From assembly GCF_020639365.1 (NCBI RefSeq), contig NZ_JAINUL010000001.1, forward strand, positions 1,787,344-1,851,343: 64,000 nucleotides of DNA, given 5' to 3'. The notes below the pieces were generated by a model that did not search any database, was not told the DNA's origin, and saw nothing but the letters and a program-made list of their open reading frames with translations. Below are positions 44,401 to 53,702 of this stretch, in pieces (position 1 is the stretch's first letter; every line of letters begins with the position of its first letter). The DNA is from Streptomyces flavotricini. GTDB lineage: Bacteria; Actinomycetota; Actinomycetes; Streptomycetales; Streptomycetaceae. The position numbers were made by a program, and so were the translations under genes.

Positions 44401-47400
44401 GTGACCGAGCGGGTGATCGGGGGCCGGTTCCGGGTGACGGGAGTCATCGGGGCCGGGAACATGGGCGAGGTCCACCGGGCCGAGGACCTGCACCGCGCGG
44501 AGGGCGACGTGACGCGTACCGTCGCCGTGAAGACCGTGCTCCGCCGCCGCTCCGGAGCCGTGCTCGACACCGGTGCGGATGCCAAGGCCGTCCAGCGGTT
44601 CGCCCGTGAGGTCCGGATCATGCGCCGTCTGGAACACCCGAACCTCACCCGCCTCATCGACGGCGGTGTCGACGACGCCGACGGCGGGCGCCCGTACCTC
44701 GTCATGGAGTACCTCGACGGCGAGACCCTGCGTGACCTGATCGAGGAGGAACGGCAGCTTCCCGTCTCCTGGGCCGTCGCGATCGGCGCTCAGATCGCCG
44801 CAGGTCTGGCCGCGGCGCACATGGCGGGCGTCGTCCACCGCGATCTGAAGCCGGCCAACACCATGCTGATCACCGGCGGCACCGTGAAGGTGCTCGACTT
44901 CGGGATGGGCCGGATCGCCGACGATCCGGAGGAGACCCGGCTCACCAGCACCGGCGTCAGCGTCGGCACGGCCCGCTACATGGCACCCGAGCAGTTCGAA
45001 GCCAAGCAGGTCACACAGGCAGCCGACCTCTACGCCCTGGGCTGTGTCCTGTACGAGATGCTGGCCGGGGTACCGCCGTTCACCAGCGGATCGGCCTACG
45101 AGCTGGGGCGCAAACACGTCGAGGAAGAGCCGACGTCGGTGCGGCTCGTACGGCCGGCCGTACCTGCCGGACTGGCCCGTCTGGTGGACCGGCTGCTGGC
45201 CAAGGACCCCGCCGAGCGGCCCGCCGACGCCGTCGCCGTCCGCGATGCCCTGCTGCCCCTGCTCCCCGATGCCTTCGCGGCGGATGGGACCCACCCCGGC
45301 GATGAAGCCTCCGCACTCCCCCACTGGAGCGCCCTCGACCCGGTGCGCGTCCTGCGGCACACCACCAGCCCGACGACGGCCACCGCACCCGCACCGGTCG
45401 CGGAGAAGCGGCCCTCCGCGGGTCCCGGCGGCGCCGGGATGGACGTCTTCGGCGTGCACAGCACCCTGATCAAGGACTACCGCTCCTTCACCGAGGGCGG
45501 CACCGTCATCCGGGACGACCGCATCGCCGCGTTCGTCGAGGACGACCTGAACGCGAAGTCGCAGTGGCCGGACCCGTGGCTGTCCCTCAACCCCTTCTTC
45601 GCGGGCGGCGGCACGGTCGTCGAGCTGGCCGGGCAGGGCGTCCTGCACCGCGAATGCGCGCAGATCTTCCAGGCCCGGAAGACTCCGGGCGCCACGGTAT
45701 GTGACGGCCGCCCGCTGACCCTCCACCAGCACCAGCGCGAGGCGATCGACGCCGCCGCGTCCGGTGACTCGTACGTGCTGACCACCGGTACCGGCTCCGG
45801 CAAGTCGCTGTCGTACATCATCCCGATCGTCGACCGGGTGCTGCGCGAGCGGGAGGCGGAGGGACCGCGCTCCGCCAAGCGCGTGCGGGCGATCGTCGTG
45901 TACCCGATGAACGCCCTCGCCAACAGCCAGCTGAAGGAGCTGGAGAAGTACCTGCGGGACGGGTACGGCGAGGGCCGCGAGCCGGTCACCTTCGCCCGCT
46001 ACACCGGCCAGGAGGACGACCAGCGCCGCAAGGAGATCCGCGACAACCCGCCGGACATCCTCCTCACCAACTACGTGATGCTGGAGCTGATGCTGACCCG
46101 GCCGGCCGACCGCGCCAGCCTGATCAGCATGGCCCGCGGCCTGGAGTTCCTCGTCTTCGACGAACTGCACACCTACCGCGGCCGGCAGGGCGCCGACGTC
46201 GCCCTGCTCATCCGCCGGGTACGCGAGGCCTGCCAGGCCGAGCGGCTCCAGTGCGTCGGCACCTCCGCCACCATGTCCACCGAGGGCACGGTGGACGACC
46301 AGCGCAAAGTGGTCGCCGACACGGCGAGCACCCTCTTCGGTACGGTCGTCCGCCCCCGGAACGTCATCGTCGAGACCCTGATCCGGGCGACCGACGAGGC
46401 ACCCGGGACCGTCCCGGCCGAGCGGCTCCGCGCGCCCGCCGCCCCCCGCGCCTACGCCGACCTGGTCCGCGACCCGCTGGCCCGCTGGATCGAGACCCGG
46501 TTCGGCCTGGCGGTGGACGCCGGCCGGCTGGTACGCCGGCAGCCGGCGAAGATCGAGGTCGCGGCACAGGAGCTCGCCGACGCCTCGGGCGTGGACGCCC
46601 AGCAGTGCCGGGACGCGATCCGCGCCACCCTGGAGTCCGGCTCGGAGGCACGCCACCCCGTGACCGAACGGCCCCTGTTCGCGTTCCGGCTGCACCAGTT
46701 CCTCTCCATGGGCGACACGGTCTACGTCACCCTGGAGGGAAAGCTCACCCGCCACCACACGCGCTCCTACCAGCTCGAACAGCCGGGCAGCGGCGGCAAG
46801 CTGCTGATACCGCTGGCGTTCTGCCGGGAGTGCGGCCAGGAGTACCTCACGGTGTGGCGTACGGAGAAGGACGGCGAGGTCCGCTACGAGGCCCGCCGGG
46901 ACACCATGGCGACCGGCGGACGGCAGGGCGACGGCTACCTGTACGTCGACCACGACCGGCCCTGGCCTTCGACCACGCAGTACGCGGTGGACGACCGGCG
47001 GCTGCCCGAGTCCTGGCTGGAGCTCGACGACAAGGGCCAGGAAGTCGTCAAGAAGACCTACCGCGACCGGGTCCCGCGCGCGATCACCGTGGACCCGCGC
47101 GGCATCGAGGGCCAGGGCGACCTGCAGGCCGCCTTCATCCCCTCGCCCTTCCTGTTCTGCCTCCACTGCGGTGTGGCGTACGAACAGACCCGCGGCAAGG
47201 ACTTCGCGAAGCTGGCCACCCTCGACCAGGAAGGTCGCTCCTCGGCCACCTCCCTGATCTCCGCCTCCGTGGTGAAGTCACTGAAGGCGGTCCCGGACGA
47301 AGCCCTGGACAAGGAGGCCCGCAAGCTCCTCACCTTCGTCGACAACCGCCAGGACGCCTCGCTCCAGGCCGGCCACTTCAACGACTTCGTCCAGATCACC

Positions 47401-50400
47401 CAGCTGCGCGGGGCGCTCTACCGGGCCGCCCTCGAAGCGGGCGAGGACGGCATCCCGCACGAGGAGCTGGCCACCCGCGTCGGGGAGGCCCTCGCCCTCG
47501 GCCTCGTCGACTACACCGGCGAGAGCGAGCTCGCGCCGTCGATCGCACGCGCCGCCGCCAAGACCCTCCGCGACGTCATCGCGTTCCGGCTCTACCTGGA
47601 CCTGGAGCGCGGCTGGCGCATCACCATGCCCAACCTGGAACAGACCGGCCTGCTGGAGATCGACTACGAGGACCTGGACTGGGTCGCGGCCAAGCAGGAC
47701 CGCTGGGACGGCACCCACGAGAAGCTGCGCACCGCCGACTCCGCCCTGCGCGCCGAGATCATGAAGGCACTGCTCAACGAGATGCGCCGGTCCCTGGCCA
47801 TCGACGTGTCCTACTTCCGGGACGACTTCGACGCACTCCAGCGGGCGAGCGAGGAACGGCTCGTCGACCCGTGGGTCCTGTCCGCCTCCGACCGGCCCAA
47901 AGTGGGCACCGCCTACCCGCACCCCTCGGGCAAGGGCATGGACCGCTCGGCGCTGTTCCTGTCCGCCCGCGGCAAGTTCGGCAAGTACCTGTGCCGTGCG
48001 GACCGCAAGTTCAAGGAACTCGACACCGACGAACTCCAGCTGGTCATCGAGCAGCTGCTGAAGGTCCTGGCGAAGGCCGGGCTGGTGAAGGAGGTCTCCG
48101 AGGCCCCGCAGCGCGCCGGCCGCTTCCGCCGCCCGACGGGCCCAGCCACGATCGGCTACCGGGTCGCCGCGCAGTCCCTGGTCTGGCGGGCCGGCAAGGG
48201 CGAGACCGGTACGCACGATCCGCTGACCCGCACCTACCAGAGCGGCGACGGCCCCCGGGTGAACACCTTCTTCCGCGAGCTGTACAAGGACGCGGCGGGC
48301 GCCCTGGCCGGCCTGTTCGCCCGCGAGCACACGGCGCAGGTCTCCCCGCAGGAGCGGGAGCAGCGTGAGGAGGCCTTCCGCAAGGCCGAGCTGAAGTTGC
48401 TGTACTGCTCGCCGACCATGGAACTGGGCGTCGACATCTCCTCGCTCAACGCGGTGATGATGCGCAACGTCCCCCCGACGCCCGCCAACTACGCCCAGCG
48501 CTCGGGCCGGGCCGGCCGCAGTGGCCAGCCCGCCCTGGTCACCACGTACTGCGCCACCGGCAACAGCCACGACCAGTACTACTTCCGCCGCTCCGAGCGG
48601 ATGGTGGCGGGCGCGGTCGCCCCGCCCCGCCTGGACCTCGCCAACGAGGATCTGGTCCGCTCCCACCTCCAGGGGATCTGGATCGCGGAGGCGGGCCTGA
48701 AGCTGGGCCGCGCCATCCCGGACGTCCTCGACGTCTCCTATCCCGACACCGGAGAGCGGCCCGCCCCGGACCTGAACCTGCACCCGGAGATCCTGGCCGC
48801 GTCCCTTGACAAGGACGCCCAGCGCCGCACCGTCGACGCGTCCCAGCGCGTCCTCGGCCCGCTGCTGCCCGACTTCGCCGACACCACCTGGTGGTACGAC
48901 GAGTGGATCCAGGACCAGGTCCGCACGGTCCCCGAGCGCTTCAACCGTGCCTTCGACCGCTGGCGCAAGCTGTTCACCTCCGCGCTCGACGACCAGTTCA
49001 TCCAGAACCGGCGCCGGCTCGACTACAGCCTGACGGAGGGAGACCGGATCCGGGCGAACTCCCGCCGTCGTGAGGCCGAGACCCAGCTGAACCTGCTGAT
49101 GAACGAGAGCGTCGACAGCAAGTCGGTCCTCTCGGACTTCAACCCGTACCGCTATCTCGCCTCCGAGGGCTTCCTGCCCGGCTACAGCTTCCCGCGGCTG
49201 CCGCTCGCCGCGTACATCCCGACCGTCGGCCACCGCCGCGGCAACGGCGACTTCCTCCAGCGGCCCCGCTTCCTGGCCATCCGCGAGTTCGGTCCCGGTG
49301 CGCTGATCTACCACGAGGGCGCCCGCTACCAGGTCACCCGGATCCAGCTCCCGCCGGACTCCTCCGGCGACCTCGCCACCAGCGAGGCCCGCCGCTGCGC
49401 GCAGTGCGGCTACCACCACGACCCCGAGGAGCGCAACGACCGCTGTCTCATGTGTGACGAGCCGCTCGGCTCGGCCACCTACGGGCTCCTCCACCTCCAC
49501 ACCGTGTACACCACGCGCCGCGAGCGGATTTCCTCCGACGAGGAGGAGCGGCGCCGCGCCGGCTTCCGGCTGGAGACCTCCTACCGCTTCCACGACCACG
49601 GCACCCGCAGCGGCCGCCTGAACGCGTCCGTCACCGACGCGGCGGGCGCTCCGGTCGCCGAGCTGGCGTACGGGGACTCGGCGACGGTCCGCATCACCAA
49701 CACCGGCCGGGTGCGGGCCAAGAGCGACGAGCCGAACGGCTACTGGCTGGATCTGGCCGACGGCCGCTGGATGAACGACCGTGACGCCTCCCAGGCCTCC
49801 GGCGACTCCGCCGAGCTGCCGGTGGTCGACGAGGACGGCAACGAGCGGCGCCGCAAGAAGCGCGTCATCCCGTTCGTGGAGGACCGCCGCAACATCCTGG
49901 TCCTCACGCTCGACGAGGCCCTCCCCGAGCCGATCGCGCTGTCGCTGATGTACGCGCTGGAGCGGGGCATCGAGGCCGCCTTCGAGCTGGAGGACGCCGA
50001 GCTCACCAGCGAGCTGCTGCCCCCGGACAACGGCCCCCGCCGCCGCATCCTCTTCACCGAGGCCGCCGAGGGCGGGGCGGGCGTCCTGCGCCGCCTCCAG
50101 GCGGAGAAGGGCGCACTGGCGAAGGCGGCCCGGCAGGCCCTCGCCATCTGCCACTTCGACGAGGACGGCACGGACCAGGGCGGCCCCCACCCGGACCGCC
50201 CTTGCGCCCTGGGCTGCTACGAGTGCCTGCTGACCTACGGCAACCAGCTGGGCCACTCCCTCATCAACCGACACGCGGCAAAGGAGCTGCTGGTCCGCTT
50301 CGCCTCGGCCACGGCCGTGCGCGAGACGCGCGGCGAGTCCCGCTCGGAGCAGTTCCGCCGCCTCCTCGACCAGGCGCCGGACGCTCCCGCCACCACGCGG

Positions 50401-50730
50401 TTGGAGGCCGCGGTCGAGGAAGCCGTCGCGGTCGCCCAGGACAACCTGCTCACCTGGCTGAAGGCACGCGGCCTGCGCCTGCCCGACGAGAGCGAGACCC
50501 TGATCACCGAGGCGAACGCCCTCGCGGACTACGTGTACAGGCTGCCCGGCGTCAATCTGGCGGTCTTCGTCGACCTGCCGGGGACCGAGCCGACGGCGCT
50601 GCGCGACGAGGACGCCGAAGAGCGCCTCCTGGACGCCCGCTGGGACGTCGTCCGCTTCCCGCACGACGCCGACTGGGACAAGCTCGTCGCCCCGCACGCC
50701 CGCTACTTCGGCACCCCTTCCGCTCACTGA
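44401..50730 (+). CDS. Ser/Thr kinase fused to YprA/MrfA-like helicase with DUF1998
   Basis: 2109 residues from GTG 44401 (GAGGGG just upstream). Residues 5-285 are a complete Hanks-type kinase: GAGNMGEV loop, VAVK with Lys44, HRDLKPAN (Asp148), DFG at 166-168 and APE at 195-197. After a linker comes a superfamily 2 helicase: TGTGSGKSLSYIIP (Walker A, about 461), VFDELHTYRGRQGADV (about 583), MELGVDISSLNAV (about 1340) and QRSGRAGRSGQPALV (about 1365). Zinc-type Cys pairs occur near 808, 920 and 1666-1690. The C-terminal DUF1998 part has CALGCYECLLTYGNQLGHS near 1936. Such giant DUF1998 helicases occur in Druantia and DISARM-like systems; PglW of BREX type 2 is a kinase too. The fusion suggests phosphorylation-controlled DNA translocation. 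Confidence 0.9.
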   Translation: MTERVIGGRFRVTGVIGAGNMGEVHRAEDLHRAEGDVTRTVAVKTVLRRRSGAVLDTGADAKAVQRFAREVRIMRRLEHPNLTRLIDGGVDDADGGRPYLVMEYLDGETLRDLIEEERQLPVSWAVAIGAQIAAGLAAAHMAGVVHRDLKPANTMLITGGTVKVLDFGMGRIADDPEETRLTSTGVSVGTARYMAPEQFEAKQVTQAADLYALGCVLYEMLAGVPPFTSGSAYELGRKHVEEEPTSVRLVRPAVPAGLARLVDRLLAKDPAERPADAVAVRDALLPLLPDAFAADGTHPGDEASALPHWSALDPVRVLRHTTSPTTATAPAPVAEKRPSAGPGGAGMDVFGVHSTLIKDYRSFTEGGTVIRDDRIAAFVEDDLNAKSQWPDPWLSLNPFFAGGGTVVELAGQGVLHRECAQIFQARKTPGATVCDGRPLTLHQHQREAIDAAASGDSYVLTTGTGSGKSLSYIIPIVDRVLREREAEGPRSAKRVRAIVVYPMNALANSQLKELEKYLRDGYGEGREPVTFARYTGQEDDQRRKEIRDNPPDILLTNYVMLELMLTRPADRASLISMARGLEFLVFDELHTYRGRQGADVALLIRRVREACQAERLQCVGTSATMSTEGTVDDQRKVVADTASTLFGTVVRPRNVIVETLIRATDEAPGTVPAERLRAPAAPRAYADLVRDPLARWIETRFGLAVDAGRLVRRQPAKIEVAAQELADASGVDAQQCRDAIRATLESGSEARHPVTERPLFAFRLHQFLSMGDTVYVTLEGKLTRHHTRSYQLEQPGSGGKLLIPLAFCRECGQEYLTVWRTEKDGEVRYEARRDTMATGGRQGDGYLYVDHDRPWPSTTQYAVDDRRLPESWLELDDKGQEVVKKTYRDRVPRAITVDPRGIEGQGDLQAAFIPSPFLFCLHCGVAYEQTRGKDFAKLATLDQEGRSSATSLISASVVKSLKAVPDEALDKEARKLLTFVDNRQDASLQAGHFNDFVQITQLRGALYRAALEAGEDGIPHEELATRVGEALALGLVDYTGESELAPSIARAAAKTLRDVIAFRLYLDLERGWRITMPNLEQTGLLEIDYEDLDWVAAKQDRWDGTHEKLRTADSALRAEIMKALLNEMRRSLAIDVSYFRDDFDALQRASEERLVDPWVLSASDRPKVGTAYPHPSGKGMDRSALFLSARGKFGKYLCRADRKFKELDTDELQLVIEQLLKVLAKAGLVKEVSEAPQRAGRFRRPTGPATIGYRVAAQSLVWRAGKGETGTHDPLTRTYQSGDGPRVNTFFRELYKDAAGALAGLFAREHTAQVSPQEREQREEAFRKAELKLLYCSPTMELGVDISSLNAVMMRNVPPTPANYAQRSGRAGRSGQPALVTTYCATGNSHDQYYFRRSERMVAGAVAPPRLDLANEDLVRSHLQGIWIAEAGLKLGRAIPDVLDVSYPDTGERPAPDLNLHPEILAASLDKDAQRRTVDASQRVLGPLLPDFADTTWWYDEWIQDQVRTVPERFNRAFDRWRKLFTSALDDQFIQNRRRLDYSLTEGDRIRANSRRREAETQLNLLMNESVDSKSVLSDFNPYRYLASEGFLPGYSFPRLPLAAYIPTVGHRRGNGDFLQRPRFLAIREFGPGALIYHEGARYQVTRIQLPPDSSGDLATSEARRCAQCGYHHDPEERNDRCLMCDEPLGSATYGLLHLHTVYTTRRERISSDEEERRRAGFRLETSYRFHDHGTRSGRLNASVTDAAGAPVAELAYGDSATVRITNTGRVRAKSDEPNGYWLDLADGRWMNDRDASQASGDSAELPVVDEDGNERRRKKRVIPFVEDRRNILVLTLDEALPEPIALSLMYALERGIEAAFELEDAELTSELLPPDNGPRRRILFTEAAEGGAGVLRRLQAEKGALAKAARQALAICHFDEDGTDQGGPHPDRPCALGCYECLLTYGNQLGHSLINRHAAKELLVRFASATAVRETRGESRSEQFRRLLDQAPDAPATTRLEAAVEEAVAVAQDNLLTWLKARGLRLPDESETLITEANALADYVYRLPGVNLAVFVDLPGTEPTALRDEDAEERLLDARWDVVRFPHDADWDKLVAPHARYFGTPSAH

Positions 50731-50765
50731 CTTCCGCCAACTGACACGAGGACGAGACGACTCAT

Positions 50766-53702
50766 ATGGCACTGACGTACACCGCGGGTTCCCTCGTGAC
50801 GGCCCGCGGCCGCGAGTGGGTGGTGCTGCCCGAGAGCGAGCCCGACCTGCTCGTCCTGCGCCCCCTCGGCGGTTCGGACGACGACATCGCCGCGGTGTTC
50901 CCGGCGTTCGAGGAGGTGAAGGGCGCCGAGTTCGCGGCCCCCGAGCCCTCCGACCTCGGCGACCAGCGTGCAGCCGGCCTGCTGCGCACCGCCCTGCGCA
51001 TCGGCTTCCGGTCGGGCGCGGGCCCGTTCCGCTCCCTGGCCGGTATCGCGGTGGAGCCGCGCGCCTACCAGCTGGTGCCCCTCCTCATGGCCCTGCGCCA
51101 GCAGACCGTCCGCATGCTGATCTCGGACGACGTCGGCATCGGCAAGACCGTCGAGGCGGGCCTGATCGCGAGCGAGCTCCTCGCCCAGGGCGAGGCGACG
51201 GGCCTGGCCGTGCTCTGCTCCCCGGCGCTCGCCGAGCAGTGGCAGCAGGAGCTGCGCACGAAGTTCGGCATCGACGCGGAGCTGGTCCTCTCCTCGACCG
51301 TCTCCCGCCTCGAACGCGGCCTGGACCTCGGCCAGTCCCTGTTCGACCGCTACCCCCACGTCATCGTCTCAACCGACTTCATCAAGTCCCCGCGCCACCG
51401 CGACGACTTCGTCCGCCACTGCCCCGACCTGGTGATCGTGGACGAGGCCCACACCTGCGTCGCCGCCGAGGACACCGCCTCCGGTGCCCAGAACCAGCTC
51501 CGCTACGAGCTGCTGCGCCGCGTCGCCGAGGACACCGAGCGCCACCTGGTCCTGGTGACGGCGACCCCGCACAGCGGCAAGGAGTCCGCGTTCCGCAACC
51601 TGCTGGGGCTGGTCAAGCCGGAGCTGGCGCAGGTGAACCTGGAGTCGGAGTCGGGCAGGAAGCTCCTCGCCCAGCACTTCGTGGCCCGCAAGCGGGCGGA
51701 CGTACGCCAGTACCTGACCAAGGAGGACGGCCTCGGCGACGACAGCCTCGCCGAGCGCACCGCCTTCCCCTCCGACCGGTACTTCAAGGACGAGACGTAC
51801 AAGCTGTCCCCGGCCTACCGGGCCCTGCTGGACGACGCCATCGCGTACGCGAGCGAGCGCGTCGAGGCGGCCGGCAGCCAGGGCAAGCGGGAGGCCCGCA
51901 TCGCCTGGTGGTCGGCGATCGCCCTGCTGCGCTCCCTGGTGTCCTCGCCGCGGGCCGCGTCCCAGACCCTGCGCACCCGCTCGGCCGCGGCCATCGCGGC
52001 CTCCGCCGAGGAGGCCGACCGGCTCGGCGCCCCGCTCAACAGCGACGCCGCCGACAGCGACACTCTCGAAGGCATGGACGTGGCACCCGGCGCGGAGACG
52101 GACGGCACGGGCGACCGCCTGTCCGAGCTCGCGGAGCGGGCGGCAGCCCTTGAGGGCGTCGGCGACGACCTCAAGCTGAAGGCCCTGATCAAGCACCTGA
52201 AGGCCCTGCTCGCGGACGGCTACCACCCGATCGTCTTCTGCCGCTACATCCCGACGGCCGAGTACCTGGAGGCCGAGCTGGGCGCGGGCGAGACCGAGGA
52301 CGGCAAGAAGAAGCGCTCCCCACTCGGCGCCAACACGGTCGTCAAGGCCGTCACCGGCACGCTCTCCCCGCAGCAGCGGGTCCAGCGCATCGAGGAGCTG
52401 GCGGCCGAGGCCGGCGCGGACAAGGCCGCCCGCCGCGTCCTGATCGCCACCGACTGCCTGTCCGAGGGCGTCAACCTCCAGCACTACTTCGACGCCGTCC
52501 TCCACTACGACCTGGCCTGGAACCCGACCCGCCACGACCAGCGCGAGGGCCGCGTCGACCGGTACGGGCAGAAGCGCGACGAGGTCCGCGTGATCACCCT
52601 GTACGGCGATGACAACGGCATCGACGGCAAGGTCCTGGAAGTGCTCATCAAGAAGCACCGGCAGATCAAGAAGGACCTCGGCATCTCGGTCTCCGTACCC
52701 GACGAGCTGTCCACGGGCGTCACGGACGCCATCGTCGAGTGGCTCCTGATGCGCGGCCGGGAGCAGGAGGACGCCCTGTTCAGCGCGGACGCCTTCAAGG
52801 TGAGCACGGCGAGGCTGGACAGCGACTGGAACTCGGCCGCCGAGCGGGAGAAGGCCTCCCGCTCCCGGTTCACGCAGCGCTCGATCCACCCGCAGGAGGT
52901 GGCCCGGGAGGTCGCGGCGGTCCGTGAGGCCCTGGGCGGCACGGGCGAGGTGGACACCTTCGTCCGCGAGTCGCTGCACGCGCTGGGCGCCGTACTCCGG
53001 GGCGTCGGCGAGGACTTCACCGCCCAGGTCGGCGGCACCCCGGCGGGCCTGCGCGACGCGCTCGCGCCGGTCGTGGGCGCGGAGGTGGTGGAGAAGGACC
53101 GCCCGATCCCCTTCCTCAGCGATCCCGCGGTCGGCCGCGGCGAGGCAGCCCTGGTCCGCACCGACCCGGTGGTCGGCGCCCTCGCCGCCCACGTCCTGAA
53201 CGCCGCCCTGGACACCCAGGCCGACGGCGCCCGCCCGGCCCGCCGCTGCGGCGTCATCACCACGGACGCGGTCACCACCCGCACCACCCTCCTCCTGGTC
53301 CGCTACCGCTTCCACCTCACGCTCCCCTCCCGCACGGGCGACAAGCAGCTGGTCGCGGAGGACGCCCGCCTGCTGGCCTTCCAGGGCTCCCCGAAGAACG
53401 CGGTGTGGCTGCCGCAGGAACAGGCCATCGCCCTTCTCGACGCCACGGCCACCGAGAACACCGATCCGTACTTCGGCGAACGCACGATGACCCGCATCCT
53501 GGACCAGCTCCCGGACGTGTCCGACCACCTCGCCGAGTACGGCGACGAACTGGCCGCCGACCTCGACGCCTCGCACCGCCGCGTGCGCGCCGCGTCCGGC
53601 GACATCGTCCGCGGCCTGACGGTCACCGCCCAGAAGCCCGCCGACATCCTCGGCGCCTACGTCTACCTGCCCGCCGCCGTCGCCGCCGGAGTGTCCGCCT
53701 GA
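50766..53702 (+). CDS. drmD: DrmD-like SNF2/RapA-type helicase
   Basis: 978 residues, ATG 50766. An N-terminal SH3-like stretch (YTAGSLVTARGREWVVLP) precedes the SNF2 motor. Motifs: LISDDVGIGKTVEAGLIA (Walker A, about 121), VIVDEAHTCVAAED (about 225), LVTATPHSGK (motif III), and SEGVNLQHYFDAVLHYDL with REGRVDRYGQ (motifs V-VI, about 566-605). The DVGIGKT form with Val in place of the usual Met is common in DrmD/RapA-like proteins. DrmD marks class 1 DISARM. The gene lies 35 bases after the kinase-helicase and its TGATG end overlaps the methyltransferase start by one base. Confidence 0.85.
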   Translation: MALTYTAGSLVTARGREWVVLPESEPDLLVLRPLGGSDDDIAAVFPAFEEVKGAEFAAPEPSDLGDQRAAGLLRTALRIGFRSGAGPFRSLAGIAVEPRAYQLVPLLMALRQQTVRMLISDDVGIGKTVEAGLIASELLAQGEATGLAVLCSPALAEQWQQELRTKFGIDAELVLSSTVSRLERGLDLGQSLFDRYPHVIVSTDFIKSPRHRDDFVRHCPDLVIVDEAHTCVAAEDTASGAQNQLRYELLRRVAEDTERHLVLVTATPHSGKESAFRNLLGLVKPELAQVNLESESGRKLLAQHFVARKRADVRQYLTKEDGLGDDSLAERTAFPSDRYFKDETYKLSPAYRALLDDAIAYASERVEAAGSQGKREARIAWWSAIALLRSLVSSPRAASQTLRTRSAAAIAASAEEADRLGAPLNSDAADSDTLEGMDVAPGAETDGTGDRLSELAERAAALEGVGDDLKLKALIKHLKALLADGYHPIVFCRYIPTAEYLEAELGAGETEDGKKKRSPLGANTVVKAVTGTLSPQQRVQRIEELAAEAGADKAARRVLIATDCLSEGVNLQHYFDAVLHYDLAWNPTRHDQREGRVDRYGQKRDEVRVITLYGDDNGIDGKVLEVLIKKHRQIKKDLGISVSVPDELSTGVTDAIVEWLLMRGREQEDALFSADAFKVSTARLDSDWNSAAEREKASRSRFTQRSIHPQEVAREVAAVREALGGTGEVDTFVRESLHALGAVLRGVGEDFTAQVGGTPAGLRDALAPVVGAEVVEKDRPIPFLSDPAVGRGEAALVRTDPVVGALAAHVLNAALDTQADGARPARRCGVITTDAVTTRTTLLLVRYRFHLTLPSRTGDKQLVAEDARLLAFQGSPKNAVWLPQEQAIALLDATATENTDPYFGERTMTRILDQLPDVSDHLAEYGDELAADLDASHRRVRAASGDIVRGLTVTAQKPADILGAYVYLPAAVAAGVSA

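Noticed and set aside
47278..50772. Open minus-strand frame of 1164 codons
   Set aside because: Mirror of the kinase-helicase gene; no recognisable domain.
51369..53576. Open minus-strand frame of 735 codons
   Set aside because: Mirror of the SNF2 helicase gene, with low-complexity composition.
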